64,000 bases of DNA from Sphagnum compactum (GCA_965153455.1 OZ234502.1:7781495-7845494); one strand, 5' to 3'; counted from the stretch's first letter, positions 47,501-59,898 are shown. The notes: generated from the letters alone by a model not told the origin. A program made the numbers and translations.

Positions 47501-49308
47501 AACTAATTGCTTTCGATACATGTCATTTTTTATTACATTTTCAATTGCAGATTTTTAAATATTAAAAAAAAATGTGCGGCTCGCAAGTATGTTGAATTGT
47601 CTACTCTTTTAGTGGATAACTGAAAGTAAATCTCAACCAAGGGGCCTACAATTGAATTATAGTCAAAACATTGACTAGGAAAATGACATAGCATATAGTC
47701 ATGCCTCCCAAAATGATGTGTCAACTTCTTAAGTCTTGTGTTCAACTACTTTAGTGAATCACAAAACATAAAATGGATGTTAAATGCATGTTGGATGAAT
47801 GAAATATGGTTCAAAGGACTAATGTTTTTGTTGCAACTTTGATTTGATTATTTCTCAACTATACTATACAACTACAAATGAACCTTGCAAAGAATGCATA
47901 AATTAACCATAAATTGATAAAATAATTAATTTTTATTTATGAATTACAAATATTAGTTAATTTAAAAATATGCAATAAGCATTAGTTAATTTGAAATTAT
48001 TTAGTCAATATATTAACAAGTCAATAAGTTTATTAACTATTAATTAATATAAAATACTTAGTTATTATGAAATAAATAATTATTTTATAAAATTAATTAG
48101 ATCAACACATTTGTCTATGTGTCAAACGTGTTTTCAATGCATGATCTTTGTGCGTAAAATGTACAAACCTATGATCGAATGAATTTCACACAATTTTCAT
48201 TATTAATTCGTCACATGTTAAATTTGTGATCTGAGTTTTTAAGAAACTTCCAATCTATTTGTGGTTCATGTTCGCCCATGTGCGCCCATGTGTGAACTAT
48301 GAATAAGCTAAGACTCAATTGAGAATGAACTAAAATTCAACTAAGAATGAATTAGACGTAATAAAAAATTAACTAAAAGTGAATTATAAATGAATTTAAA
48401 TTTAAGTAGAAGCTAATTAAGAGTGAACTAAAATTAAATTAAAAGTTCAGTATAAATTTATTACAAGTTATGGATGAACATTCGTATGAATGAACTCCAT
48501 GGTGTTAACATTCATGATAGTGACCCATGAAGTTTGTGATGAAAGGCTACATAGGGGCTCTTAAGTTAACTACCTAAAGACCTAGGGGTCCCAATTTGGT
48601 TGTTGGGGCAAATCATAGCACCATTGTCAAATTTGCCACATGACTCATTCCTTTTCCTCTACCTTTTGGTAGAATAGGTAATTTTTGTTAGTTGTTAACA
48701 TTGGTGGATGCAAATAAAACAATTTATTTCAAGTTCTAGAAATCAAAGAAAATCAATATACAAAGTACATCAAATATTTGAAATTTTTCTTGAATATTTC
48801 ATAATCAATCAAGTGTAATTGGACAAAGTAGTTGCATGTGTACTTGGATTTTGTGTTCAATGTTCTCATTATATGGTTCAACATCATCAAAAATTGATTT
48901 CAATTGATTTCTTTGTTAGAATCCATGGAGATGCACATAAAAAAAAACAACAATTGGAAGAAAATGACAAGTGCAAGAAGTGGGTAGCAACAAGTGAGAG
49001 AGGGTGATAAAGTTAGCAATGAAGTATTGGATTGATTTTCATGCTTGTAAGTTAACGTCGATGTTTATGCAAAAATTGATGTTTGTCAATGATAAGTTGA
49101 CATTGTCTTTACCTTCAATGTTAAGATGATGCCAACATGACATTCATGTCAATTTTGCTGATAGTAAACACAATTAGTTGATAAATTTGACATTTTAAAA
49201 CATTTTCTACCATGAAAACATAGAATCATGTTACCATCAATTGTGATGAGAGCTTTAGAAATCGTAAAACATTGTCGCATTTTTTCCTTTATATATTTTG
49301 GTCCCTTA
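44525..49308. other. AT-rich intergenic DNA
   Basis: No recognisable gene. 47900-48080 and 48290-48470 are built of short ATTAATT and GAATGAACTAAAATT-like words in loose repetition. A 70-codon minus frame at 47533-47745 has no recognisable homology. Confidence 0.5.
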
Positions 49309-50060
49309 CTAGGCTGAAAGTTTTTGTTTATTAATATCATAAAGATGCTGTAAAAATAATGACCTACACAGTTCGAAATGTACTCTCCGACTTATCAAAA
49401 TAATTTCCATCGAATGGAAGCTCCGTACCAACCTATCCCTCCTCATTGTCACTATCACACGATCGAGACTACATTTTATGTAGAAAAAGAGTCTATTAAC
49501 AGACCCTTCTGAATTTTTGACCCCCCCTTTGCTGATAGGACCTTCTCCTATACATATTAACTTCAATAAATGTTAGATTTGAATTCAAGACCATTGAGTC
49601 TCAGTCTGCATGTCAGGTTGCCTTTGGGACGAGTTCAGCGTATGCACAGCAGCTCCAGTTCTTATCCCGTACCTTGTTCTTTCTCTAGTCTCACAAGAAT
49701 TCACAATTTCTCATGCCTTGTCCGTCTCCATGAAAATACTGCTGCTGATGAGGATGGTGGGTTTTTTTTCCGCCGAGTACTACTGGGATCTCAGATGAAG
49801 CCTGGCAGTTTTTGCCGGCACACTAGTGTGTGTCACTGCTCGCCATGGCCTTATCAGGCGTGGGAGAGGCTGAGGAGTCACTCTTCTTCTGCTGATCACG
49901 CGTCTTCTGCTTCTTCTTGGCAGGAGGAGTGTGGGGAGTCGATGCGAACCGGAGGAGGGTTGGAGGTTTTGGCGATGGCTTTAGGGTTTGGTGTGTCGTT
50001 GGCTCTTGCGGCTTCCTCGCATGGATCCGTTGCGGGGTTCTCGATCCCTTTGCTAAAATT
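49309..50060. other. GC-richer island with coding-like frames on both strands
   Basis: Flanked by extreme AT DNA on both sides. Minus frames: 49566-49309 begins at an ATG and gives an 85-codon basic peptide. About 50065-49845, without ATG, ends in a Lys/Ser/Pro-rich stretch resembling a nuclear tail (RFASTPHTPPAKKKQKTRDQ) and is preceded by an acceptor-like AAAATTTTAG. Plus frame: 49570-50064 (ATG) reads 164 codons with hydrophobic and Ser-rich parts. These overlap and cannot all be real. I cannot name any. The island may be a captured gene fragment or a young insertion. Confidence 0.35.
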
Positions 50061-51560
50061 TTGACTAATTATTTAGATAATTATTATCTGATTATTCCAT
50101 ATTTAATCATTCAGAAATATCTTATTAGTTTCGAAAATTTTCAATAATCTGATCTAACTATTAATTCAAAGTTATGGTTAATAGTTAATACCTATTAATT
50201 AGTACATATTTAGTTAGCCAACGAATAATAAATTAAATTTCTTCACAAATTAAATTGTCTAGTTAATATTAATGATTAATTAAAACTGATTGAATATTTA
50301 CTTAATAAATTAATAAATTTCGTTATATATAGAATACTTATTATTTTCTTAAATATAAATGAATAAATTACTAATATTTATTAATCAATAATTATGGTTA
50401 ATAACTAATAAATACTAATTAGTTAATAGTTAGTTAGTTATAAAATTACAATAGTTAACGGTTCATGAATTTAATTATTTAGTTAATATTAATGACTAAT
50501 TAAAACTGATTTAACATCTACAAATTAATTTAATAAGTTAGTAATTTGATCATTTATAGTTAATATTTAGGAATTACCAGTTAGTTAATTAAAAACCTAA
50601 TTATTTGTTATTTTATTAGTTGATCACTGGAATTTAAAAAGGTTTATTTTTAGAGGTAAAAATAGCAGTTTTATTTAAATAATTTAATAAATAGAAATTA
50701 TGATATTTTATAAACTTGCCACATAATTAGATACATTACAAAACTTTAACGAATAATTTGTGAATTGATTAATTAATTAGATATTAAATAATTATTTCTA
50801 AAAATACTAAATACTTATTAAATACCTAGCTACTCACCTAATTAATAATTAAATATTTAGTTATTGTATATTTAAAGTATTAAATAGCTAGGTCTTTAGT
50901 AGGTAGTAAGTAACTATTAATTAGGTAGGTAACCACTAAGGTTAACATTTAGTTAATTATTAAATACTTACCTACTAGTTATTAATTAACAATAAAAGTA
51001 CCTACCTCTAAATACCTACTAGCTATTACCTAATATAAATTTTCTAACTATTACTAACTATTAAATTTTTAGGTTACCCTAGGTGCGTACCTTAGGTGCC
51101 ACATTATACATTTAATTAACCTTAAGTGTTAGTCTTAGTTTAGCCAAACCTAGGCACCATGTATGCTAAATTAATTAATAGGCTAACTATTAATTATTCC
51201 CTTAAGTCAAGATCATATTATAATAATATTATTTATTATTTATTATTATTATTATAAAAAATGTAATTAACCTAGTTTAGAACTAATTACAATAACATTT
51301 GAAAATTAATATTATTATTTCGGTCCATTAGTTATTATAAACTACTAATAAGGTTAAATATTAGTAATTATATACCTACTTATTTACTAAATACCTACCT
51401 ACTAGTTACCAGCTATCTAGGTAGTTAATACCTGCCTTTAGGTACCTACCAATTATTACCTAGTAGGTACTTACTTAATACATACTCAGTACCCACATAA
51501 TAGGTATTTTCTAACTATTACTAGTTAAATTAAATCTCTAAACTACCTATGTTAAATATG
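50061..51560. other. Extremely AT-rich low-complexity DNA
   Basis: Endless variants of TTAATTAGTTA, AATAATTA and TACCTA/TAGGTA words without open frames. It looks like a heavily slipped or decayed short repeat. Confidence 0.6.
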
Positions 51561-51563
51561 AAA

Positions 51564-51800
51564 TAGGTATTAGGTGGTCTAAGCTTAAGTGCCACCATAT
51601 TTAACTTTAAGTCCAACTTAAGTGCCACATACATTACTATAGTTAGTAGGGTAATATCTATTAAACACCTAGGTTATTTTTGTTAGGTTTTAGATGGGTA
51701 TTAAATGGTCAAGGCCTAGGTGCCACCTTGTTTAACTTTAGCTCAACCTAAGTGCCACATATGCTACATCAATTAGTAAGATAGGTTAATTGACAAGTTT
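51564..51800 (+). repeat. Tandem repeat, 132-bp period
   Basis: Two adjacent units (starting at 51564 and 51696) share GGTATTA-(G/A)-(G/T)GGTC, TAAGTGCCACC, TTTAACTTTA and AAGTGCCACATA. An older related unit lies near 51080-51180. Confidence 0.7.
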
Positions 51801-51984
51801 AGTAAGTTAAATCTAATGGTAGTAGATTAGGTTTGGTAAATAGTTAGATATTAATTAAGTTAATAGGTTGCTAGGTTTTAGTAGGTCATTGTGATTAACT
51901 TGCAATTGGGTTACAACTAGTTAAGTTGTAAATTGGTTACAATTAGGGTAGAATTGCCCATCACTAATTGGCAGCATGTACCGA

Positions 51985-52320
51985 ACACTTATTCATATCT
52001 TTTTCATCTCTTCTTCATTTTGAGTGATTTAACACTTTATGGGATCACTAAATTAAGCTCTACAATTCACCTTTGAACTACATAGACAAAGGAGTAATGA
52101 AGAAAGAGCTGGAAGAAAAATAATACAAAACATGTATTTTCAAGATACAAAATGCATTTTTTTCTTTTAGACCCCTCCAACTTTCAAAGTTCATGTCTTT
52201 CTCATTTCTTGCTCAATTCTACCAATTTAAAGTGTTATGGGAGCAGCATCTTATGTTCTACAAACTAGTTTTCAACTCTAAAATCAATGGAGCAATGTAC
52301 TAGAACTGTTTTAAATGTTC
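51985..52320 (+). repeat. Imperfect duplication, about 205-bp period
   Basis: Blocks at about 51988 and 52193 share CAT-TCTTT-TCAT-TCTT, ATTTAAAGTGTTATGGGA-type and TCTACAA-type words. Position next to the retrotransposon suggests LTR or internal remains, but this is inference. Confidence 0.4.
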
Positions 52321-52803
52321 AAGAATAGGCTTCCAAGGTTATAGCATTTTCTTTTTTGACCCCCCTATTTTGGGGAGCCATAATCTCATTTTTTATCCGT
52401 TTGTGAAGATTTTTTTGTGCCTCAAATGTGCCAAGAGGAGGGTTTTGATTTCTCTTTGGATGTTATAAACAAATAAGATCGTCCTTGGATTTTGTTGAGT
52501 TTGGAATCACTAAGTGATTGTCCACTGGTTGTTTTACCTTAGCTTACAACTAAAATGTCTATCCCATATTGTTTGCCATGACAAGTTTCTAAAGTATATA
52601 AAAAGGTGACAAGCTCAAAGTTCTAAGTTAACACTTTATATTCATGCACAAGCCATCTTCTATAATAGGTCTCAAAATATATTTTATCTTTTAAAACAAC
52701 ATTTGGCTCATGTCTGTTTGTAGTTTCTCCCTTTACTAAAATGAATTTTATATTACTCAATTCTGTACTATGATTCTGAACTTCAATATCTGGGTGGTAG
52801 ACT

Positions 52804-53285
52804 CTATGGTTTCCATAGGCTGAAACCAATGGTGCCTATGGAAAACAATTTTGGTTTTATAGCAAATATGATATTCTCATCTTCATCTATGATGCCATTA
52901 TGATAATTATAGCATAAGAACATTTTTGGCCATCTCACCTCTCTTCCTAGGTGCTTAGTCACTACTGTAGTTTTGATCATACCATTCCCATGCATTGTCA
53001 TTGTGTTGTTCCCCCAATCATGGGTTATTGTGGCATCCTTCAACCATGGTCTCCTTAATAACATGGAAAAATTAGTGTCTATCACACTATTTTGCAATAC
53101 AATAAACATAATAACATAGGGTATGTTATGAACATATATCTTCAGATCACGAATTAATCCCATTATCTTTGTAGTGGTCTTATCTACCATCCTCAAATTA
53201 TATGGTGCAAGTTTAGGTTTTGGCAACCCCAACTTCATTCTGAACTATTCTATAATGATATTAACCCTAGACCCTCCATCTAACA
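52804..53285 (-). pseudogene. Retrotransposon aspartic protease relic
   Basis: The active-site block VEDVLLDGGSRVN sits at about 53295-53257, with the catalytic Asp codon at 53280-53278. An in-frame TAG follows six codons later. After that an open 144-codon frame (53238-52804) reads KLGLPKPKLAPYNLRMVDKT and MLLRRPWLKDATITHDWGNN, typical of plant gypsy proteases. Frame breaks near 52804; a further piece in another frame extends to 52623. Confidence 0.78.
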
Positions 53286-53944
53286 AAACATCCTCTACAA
53301 TGTTTTTTCCAATCTACATTTGAATATCTGCCATATGTTATCAATAGTGATTGTCGTTGTTGCTACTTTTGGTACTATAAATGATGATTTTTTTTTGGCA
53401 CTATTTTAGTTACAATCTTTGGTTTATCTAGTTTCATTTTCTACTAGAGATATTTCTTCATCTCAAGAGCCATTTTTAATAATTGTCCCAAATTCAAAGC
53501 ATAACCGGTTTCTAACATTTTTTTACTAATATCTTGAAATGTTTCTTTTATCAATATCAATTTACTTTGGGAAATTATAGATTCCTATGGTTTTTGAGGT
53601 TCTATAAAAGGTGTAGTATCAGGCATTCCCGGCCACATTGTGTTTTATCCTTTTATTGATGTAGAAGATCTTTCACTGGTAGCTTGTGACTTTTGCAGCT
53701 ACTGAATTATATCTACCATTGTTCTTTTCAAATTTTCCTCCTTCTCCCAATCTACAGTATTTTTGCTCTTTTGTGGTTCTCTCTCCTGGAACACCTAGTC
53801 TTTTATGATTTTGCTTCTTATAACAACATTGACATCTACTACATTCACATTTGTAGTGACTTTCTTGACCTCAACTACCACTTTCCCTTATGAGCTTGAT
53901 GCACTTTTCCCTTGGAACATTTTTTCCATCTTTGCAAACTTGGG

Positions 53945-54107
53945 ACAATCCATCATCTTATGCCCATTCAAATGTGGCAAGCATATGAATTATTTTTCTA
54001 AACCTTCTGAGGTGATTAGTAGCCTTTGTTGTTGCTATAGTGGGCTCATCCTTTTTCTTGACTCTACACATCTCCACATTGTGGTTGTCGTGTCCACAAT
54101 TTGTGCA
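53945..54107 (-). pseudogene. Gag zinc knuckles (one intact, one degenerate)
   Basis: At 54107-54066 the motif C-T-N-C-G-H-D-N-H-N-V-E-M-C is a perfect C-x2-C-x4-H-x4-C knuckle. About 80 bases on, 53983-53945 reads C-L-P-H-L-N-G-H-K-M-M-D-C, where the second Cys is lost and the spacing is one short. Paired knuckles just before protease are usual for this group. Confidence 0.75.
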
Positions 54108-54184
54108 ATGTTTGCTAGTCTTTCCTGGTTCCATTTGTGTTTTTATTGTTGTTATAGATTTAGAAATCTATGGTACCAATAGTG

Positions 54185-55420
54185 CATTTTGAGCTTCTAC
54201 AGGTGTCATCCCTTATTCACATAACAAAACTACCTCCTTATGCAACTGTAACATGGTATGCTTCATTCCTGCGGTTGCAATCTTCAAACAAGACTATAAT
54301 CATGCTCGAAACATAGTGGTCAAATTTTTTTTTGTGGTTGGTATTTGTAATCCATGAGCTAGCTTCTGTATGTGCTCATAATACACCTCAATTCACTCAA
54401 TTTCTCCTTGTTTGATATTCTTGAGCTCCATGTAAATTTGTTCATCATGGGTGAAAGCACATTAGGGTGGACCAAAAACAGCAATTGCAAAGTCCATATT
54501 GGGAAATTTTTTAATGTATTTTTTAACGCAAAAAACTGGACAAAAACAAAAAAACCTTGAAACAATATTAAAGTTGGCATATTTTTCCATGTCCAAGTTA
54601 ATGATGTTTTAGTTTCAACCTTTTTAAACACCATTTAGTTGAATGGTCATGAAAAAAAATCTTTTGAATATGTGATGGACTTTGAAAAAAATTAAACTAT
54701 TACTACACATAATAAACAATTATAAAGTCCATCATATATTTCAAATTCTCAATAAAAATAAACTCAAATGCCATAACCTTTGAATGTATAACATGTCCCA
54801 AATTTGTGAAAACAATCTTCAATGTTCTTATAAGCAATGTGTCCATAACATAGTGTTTTTAATGGATTGTGACCCATGAATTACCTATATTACAAAGTCC
54901 ATCTTTCATTGAATATTAATGTTATTGGTGTAATTACTTGAAACTTAGAAGGGGAATAAAGGTAGTTTCACTTATTTGAGTCCATTTTTGTTGGAATTTT
55001 CAACTTGCATATGGGTTTATCAATAATATGTATTTAACCCAGAAAATTTTGCCTTTGTGACATCTAAATAAGTCCATCGTAGTGTGCTTTTATCCTCATT
55101 CTAAGTTTTACAATGATGCTTATAGAATGCTTGAGTTAACTCAAAAAATGTACAGTCAGGAAATTCTGACATGTAATTATGACACTAATCTAATGTTGTT
55201 TCATTCAATGTATAACTGAATGCAGTGATGATGCACTCCTTAAAGGTTTTTCCATTCACCTTAATAGTTGTTTGAAACATTCTCACATGAACATCTAAAT
55301 CTACATCTTTCTTGTAATCTAAATATTTCAAAGTGATTAATATGGTCTAGCCATTGAAACCCATGTTACAGTGTTCACCACTGATCTAGTTCTTTGTCAT
55401 TCATAGTGTAATGGAATCAA
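54185..55420 (-). pseudogene. Retrotransposon gag core, split by a 647-bp insertion
   Basis: Minus frames on each side of the insertion show gag features. The part at 55420-55100 includes DLDVHVRMFQTTIKVNGKTF and HNYMSEFPDCTFFELTQAFY. The part at 54448-54185 includes QIYMELKNIKQGEIE and KIATAGMKHTMLQLHKEVVL. Several in-frame stops occur in both. Removing the insertion and one copy of its target duplication makes the two halves continuous in frame. Confidence 0.75.
54449..55095. mobile_element. Non-autonomous TIR element, 647 bp, family GGGTGAAA
   Basis: The left end GGGTGAAAGCACATTAGG and the right end (reverse complement) GGATAAAAGCACACTACG match at 19 of 24 positions. Flanks are TCAT at 54445-54448 and 55096-55099. 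The interior has no coding frame. The word AAGTCCAT or its complement recurs five times (about 54499, 54660, 54722, 54895, 55069), which resembles subterminal binding repeats. Inserted in gag of the retrotransposon, hence younger than it. Confidence 0.82.
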
Positions 55421-55528
55421 CGGTGGCCATCCCATAGAATTGTCCAATTGAGTTGTAATGATCAGTGTTATGTACACTGTCTAAGGTCTTGAAATGGGTA
55501 TTGTTACCCAACTTGGATCTTCATAGAG

Positions 55529-56149
55529 GGCAAAAACATGGCAAAATATACAAAAAATGTAAATGTCTCCATTTTTATCTTGTGTCATGCATATAAGTAC
55601 AATAAAGTAACATCAAAATGGATGGAAGTATGATAGAATACCCTTGGTGCCTTTTATTACATTTGTAAAAATCTACTTCCAAAAGATTAAAAATAAATAA
55701 ATTCTAAAAGTAGGCAAAAAATATCCCCATTTATTACCCGGTAAATTTGTGATTGGGGAATCCTTAACACATCTAATTCAATGAAACATATTGATACTAA
55801 GTAAGGATATGAAGATAATTGTATTCTTAAGGACGCCATAAAAAAATTATTCTACTTTTTATTTGTTAGAACCTACTTAACACGTACTTTATAAAAGTCC
55901 ATAGCATAGAAAGTAGATGAAAAGTAGTTTGCAAAATCTAGTATTTTTAAAAATCTACTTTCAACCTACCTTTACAATGTGGAGTTTGAAAGTTAATGCA
56001 CAATAGTGAAAAACTATCTTGTTTTTTATCATTTAATAAAAATTATTCCACATACAAGTGGTTGATGATGGATTTTGTTATTATTTGTTTTCTACTTGTC
56101 AAGTAGACTACCAAGGAGATTTAGTTGTCTACTTTACCATGCTTTTGCC
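55529..56149. mobile_element. Second TIR-type insertion in the retrotransposon, 621 bp
   Basis: The left end GGCAAAAACATGGCAAA and the right end (reverse complement) GGCAAAAGCATGGTAAA match at 19 of 23 positions through 55551 and 56127. The interior is AT-rich and non-coding, with repeated CTACTT/AAGTAG words (about 55670, 55911, 55957, 56091). Gag-type sequence resumes on both sides. I see no convincing target duplication, so the ends may be imprecise. Different TIR from the GGGTGAAA family. Confidence 0.6.
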
Positions 56150-57374
56150 TTAAATTTGGTTTACTCATCGTCCAACTTGAATATTCAGTGGGACTTCATA
56201 TGTAGCTTCACCATTTTCAAATTTACTCCTTTTTCTTGATGGTTCAATTTCTTGTCCAAGCTTTCAAGCTATAGTAGTTGTATATGGCATCATAGATCTA
56301 ATTTGTTGTTCTTGTGAAACAATACTGCGTATTTAGGGTATCCCACTTATCAACCTAAGCCTTTTTTATGCTAGTGTAAACTCTTTGGACACCCTAGCCT
56401 CCAACTATACAACATTCATTTGTATTTTTTGTTGTATAGAATCTGGTCTTATAGAAAATGATTTGCTTTAGTCATACTAAGGGAGAAATGCACTCTCAAC
56501 TTGTTTTGTACAAATTTGTGCTTCATTCAGATCAATTTCCTACATCTGATTTTCTAAATTGTTGTGGACTTGTTCTTTCATCTATGGTTGTTCTACAAAG
56601 TCTCTATCAAACATCTATTGTCCCACATGTCGAACAAATCCATCCCTCATTTCATTGTCAATCTAGGGACATTTTGTGATGACATGTCCTCTAATTCTAT
56701 AGAAAGCACAAATTCTAGAATAGTTTGAGCCAACCTGGTTAATCCGCAAAATCGTAACTTTTATGTTTTGGATTTCTTGTTAACCCTATTCCAATTCTTT
56801 TGCTTTTCTTGTTCATTTGAAGTGGTAATGCCTCTTCCAAAATGTTCATTTGTGCATCATCATACACAAAAGTTTTTGGGTAATTTGTATCTACCCACTT
56901 TGGAATAGTATGATTGTAGTTATAATCCACATCCTAGTCTTCTACTGGTTCATGATATTCTAGCGTTGTTGACTGGTGCACAAATGGAGTATTCGTGCGT
57001 CTGTTGTAATCATCATTCCAACTATTCACAAATTTTGGACTTGAAGAATTTCCAAGGTCTGCATAGCAATTCATGCTATGGATTTTTCTTGTCCCCATGT
57101 TCTTGAATAGTAGATGGAGTTGAAAAGCATGAATACCCCCTTCTCTTGGGTATATTTCAAACTTGATCCCCTTCATTAAAGATCGCTTTTGTAACCAAGA
57201 CATCTTTGTAGACCTCTTGTTCATACTTCTTTTCGCAATCCCATTCCTATTGAACATTCGATGTTTTGTAGGTTCTTCTGTTCGCAAACTTCTAGGTTCC
57301 AAAACTGTACCTCTATTTGGCATTTCATACACCTCTTAATTTGCATCCCAACTCTCTTCCAAATTAGAATTCAT
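56150..57374 (-). pseudogene. N-terminal part of the retrotransposon ORF, decayed
   Basis: A minus-strand frame starts at an ATG (57374-57372), has a stop after 11 further codons, and continues open from 57332 to 56934 and then 56930-56739. It is rich in Arg, Asn and Ser and lacks a recognisable domain. Its place between the primer-binding-like site and the gag core makes it the gag leader region by inference. Confidence 0.45.
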
Positions 57375-58371
57375 GTTTTGTCACCTAGTTTTTGATCCAT
57401 TTGCTTTTACAAACTTCGAATCACCATCCAAGTCATATCATTGTGCAAATTTTAAATGTTCTTAATTCTTAGTATACTTTCTAACTTAAGTTTTTACAAC
57501 TTTCACCATTTAGACCTTTGTCTTCTATCTACCAAAAAATTTAGAATTTTAAATCTACCATAAAAAAAAAATCTCCTCTTCCAATTTGTCAAGATTTACA
57601 GAAAACAAGGCTTTCAAAAATAAATCCAAACTACACAGAAACTGATTGTTATTTTTTACTTTAAAAAAAAAATTGTCCCTAAAATGGTCACCAAATGGTA
57701 GGCACAAGTTTTATTCTAAAATTGCTCACTACCTACTTAAAAATATATAAAATTCACTTTAATTACTCATTGTAGCACTTAAAATCTGTGGTTCAATTAT
57801 TCAAAACAATTTTAATAAATTATTTCACACAATTTCTTTCTTATAACTACTGTTCATTCCACTCAAATTCTATTTTTTCTTGTAAAAATAAAATTTGTGG
57901 TCTAAATACAATCATAAAGAGCCAAAACACAATAGATACAAAATAAAATCCATGTTTTTTCATCATTTTCACACTTTTCTCTTCACTTAGAATTGAATCA
58001 TATAAAAAATCTATAGTTTAAAGGTCGAAATCAGAACTGAAAAATTCGTGGTTCTAATACCGACAAAAATTTGAAATCATAATGTGTCTCTTTGTTTAAC
58101 CCTAGCAACTTATTAAGTCATACTCTATGAAAAAAAAAACAATCGCCCAAACTCCCACAATTTCCAAAATTACATCTTAAGTTACTTCCCTCCAAAAGTA
58201 ATTCAAAATCAAATGTCCAGAAGTCCTAATCCTATCTAACTCATTCACTACCTTGTTTAATCCCTACCATTCTCTTGATCCATTCTACCTTGGTTGATCA
58301 CTGCTACACATTGGGTAACAATGTTATTTTGCAAGAGACACTAAGAAATTAGTTGTATTTATTCTATCACC
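57375..58371. other. AT-rich leader and possible LTR edge
   Basis: Contains the primer-binding-like site near 58048-58063. The adjacent LTR could not be delimited. No gene. Confidence 0.35.
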
Positions 58372-58740
58372 TTGTTGTCAAGGTTGAAAATTGTTAGTTG
58401 CCCTTCACTTTGTGGAAGACCCATGAAAGGAGGTTTCCAAAATGTGCCTTTTGTTGCACGACATGTTCTTGATGTTCTTGGGTCTCCAATTGAAACTAAG
58501 CACAATTTTAGTATAGCTAGAATGTTGACAAGCCTATGGGTTTGCAAACTAAGAGTTGATAATCTAGACAAACTTGTCATGATTATAAAAAAATGGTTAA
58601 AAGATGCAAGAGTAGACTACGTACAAAAAAAACAATCCTTTGATAAGTTTTAAAATGAAGACACTAGTCTCATTGATGACAATGATATTGTGTTGCAGGT
58701 AGCATGATTTTTCAAGGATGATGAGTTGGATTATTTTTCA
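58372..58740 (+). pseudogene. hAT transposase C-terminal (hATC) fragment
   Basis: The plus frame reads GGFQNVPFVARHVLDVLGSP, then IETKHNFSIARMLTSLWVCK, then VDNLDKLVMIIKKWLKDARV. This is the hAT dimerisation region, with the conserved Ile-Glu-Thr box. No upstream transposase part is attached. A stop follows at about 58651, with weak similarity beyond. Confidence 0.7.
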
Positions 58741-58885
58741 TTTTCATGTTGTTCTCTGTGAGTGCAAGTAGATGGCCCATGATTAACAACGCAGATTTAT
58801 GCACCAAAATGTTTGTATTTTGGATGTAATGAAAACTAAGTTGTGTGCTTCTCATGATTCATGAGACATTGTCTTAATTTTTGAA

Positions 58886-59165
58886 AACATTACAAAGTGG
58901 ATGAGTGGATAATGTCTTTGAAAGTTCATGGCTTCTATATATTTTGGTTGTATTTGCTTTCAAGTGTTTGATGGCATTTTATTGCATGGGAAGTTACAAA
59001 TGAAACATGAGGACAATTTTTGCAAACATTACAAAGTGGATGAGTGGATGATGCTTTTGGCAGTCCATGCCTTATGTTTGTTTGGTTGTTCTTGCCTTCA
59101 GGTGTTTAGGTATATTATTTTAGGGACTGTTGCCAATGAAATAGGAGACACTAAATTTTAGTTGA
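58886..59165 (+). repeat. Tandem duplication, 139-bp period
   Basis: AACATTACAAAGTGGATGAG starts both units (58886 and 59025). Both continue with GGAT-ATG, TTTGGTTGT and CTT-CTTCA-GTGTTT. It lies directly after the hATC fragment. Confidence 0.7.
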
Positions 59166-59898
59166 GTTTTTGAAACCAAGGAATAGAATTCATTTCAATC
59201 ATGTTTGTTTGTGATGTTAGTCAGTTGACCCAAAAGAATTACATGTTGCATAGTGGTACACAATTATTTCTGCACATACATATTTATACATGCACGGGAT
59301 TAGATCAAATTGTGCTCATACTAGTCACAAGAATTGAAAGAAGATAGTTTGGCCAAAAAGGTGTATATGATATTTAACCCTAAATCTTTCCGATTAGCCA
59401 ATACACCCATTAGTTGTCAAATAGGGTATTTGAGAACAAGCCCTTATGCATAACAGGTGGATATTGACTAAAAAATAATCAAGGAAATTCAAAGCTAGGG
59501 TTGTTGTTCTGAATGGGAATTTGATACCAGCCTGTCCTAAAAAATGATTTTTTGGGGTTATTGAATATATGAATATATGACTCAATGTTTAACACTTAAA
59601 GTTTAAAAAAAGGAAATCCCAAGCAAAAGGAAATGAAATGAACTCTTGTGAAATATATATGAAGGTAATTAGAAGCTACACTAGGTAGCGAATGAATAAC
59701 ACCCAATCAAATATAAAAAGCCAGAAGCTAGAATATTAAATAATCTTTTACTTGAACTTTTAAATAACATGCAATAATCATTCATGTCATAACAAAATTT
59801 TGTTTTAACTTTTTGATCCTCACTATGTTCAATTCTTTTCTTTCCTCTCCATTAGAAGTATAAAAAACTAATATGGGTCATGATCAATAAACTGATTC
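59166..59898. other. AT-rich intergenic DNA
   Basis: No gene or clear repeat seen. Confidence 0.4.

Larger units (their letters stand above)
52620..58063 (-). mobile_element. Decayed Ty3/gypsy-type retrotransposon, gag to protease only
   Basis: Read on the minus strand, in order: a primer-binding-like site (about 58063-58048, similar to an initiator-Met tRNA complement); an ORF start at 57374; a poorly conserved N-terminal part to about 56150; a plant gag core (55420-54185); two zinc knuckles; a linker; and an aspartic protease (53285-52804). Stops and frameshifts occur throughout. No reverse transcriptase, RNase H or integrase was recognised below 52620, and no clear LTR pair, so the element is truncated. 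Two TIR elements (54449-55095, 55529-56149) are inserted in it. Class assignment follows the gag, CCHC, protease order and the DGGS-type active site; dead copy. Confidence 0.75.

Noticed and set aside
52620-58063. Intact or active retroelement
   Set aside because: Multiple stops, frameshifts and two insertions; no reverse transcriptase or integrase found.
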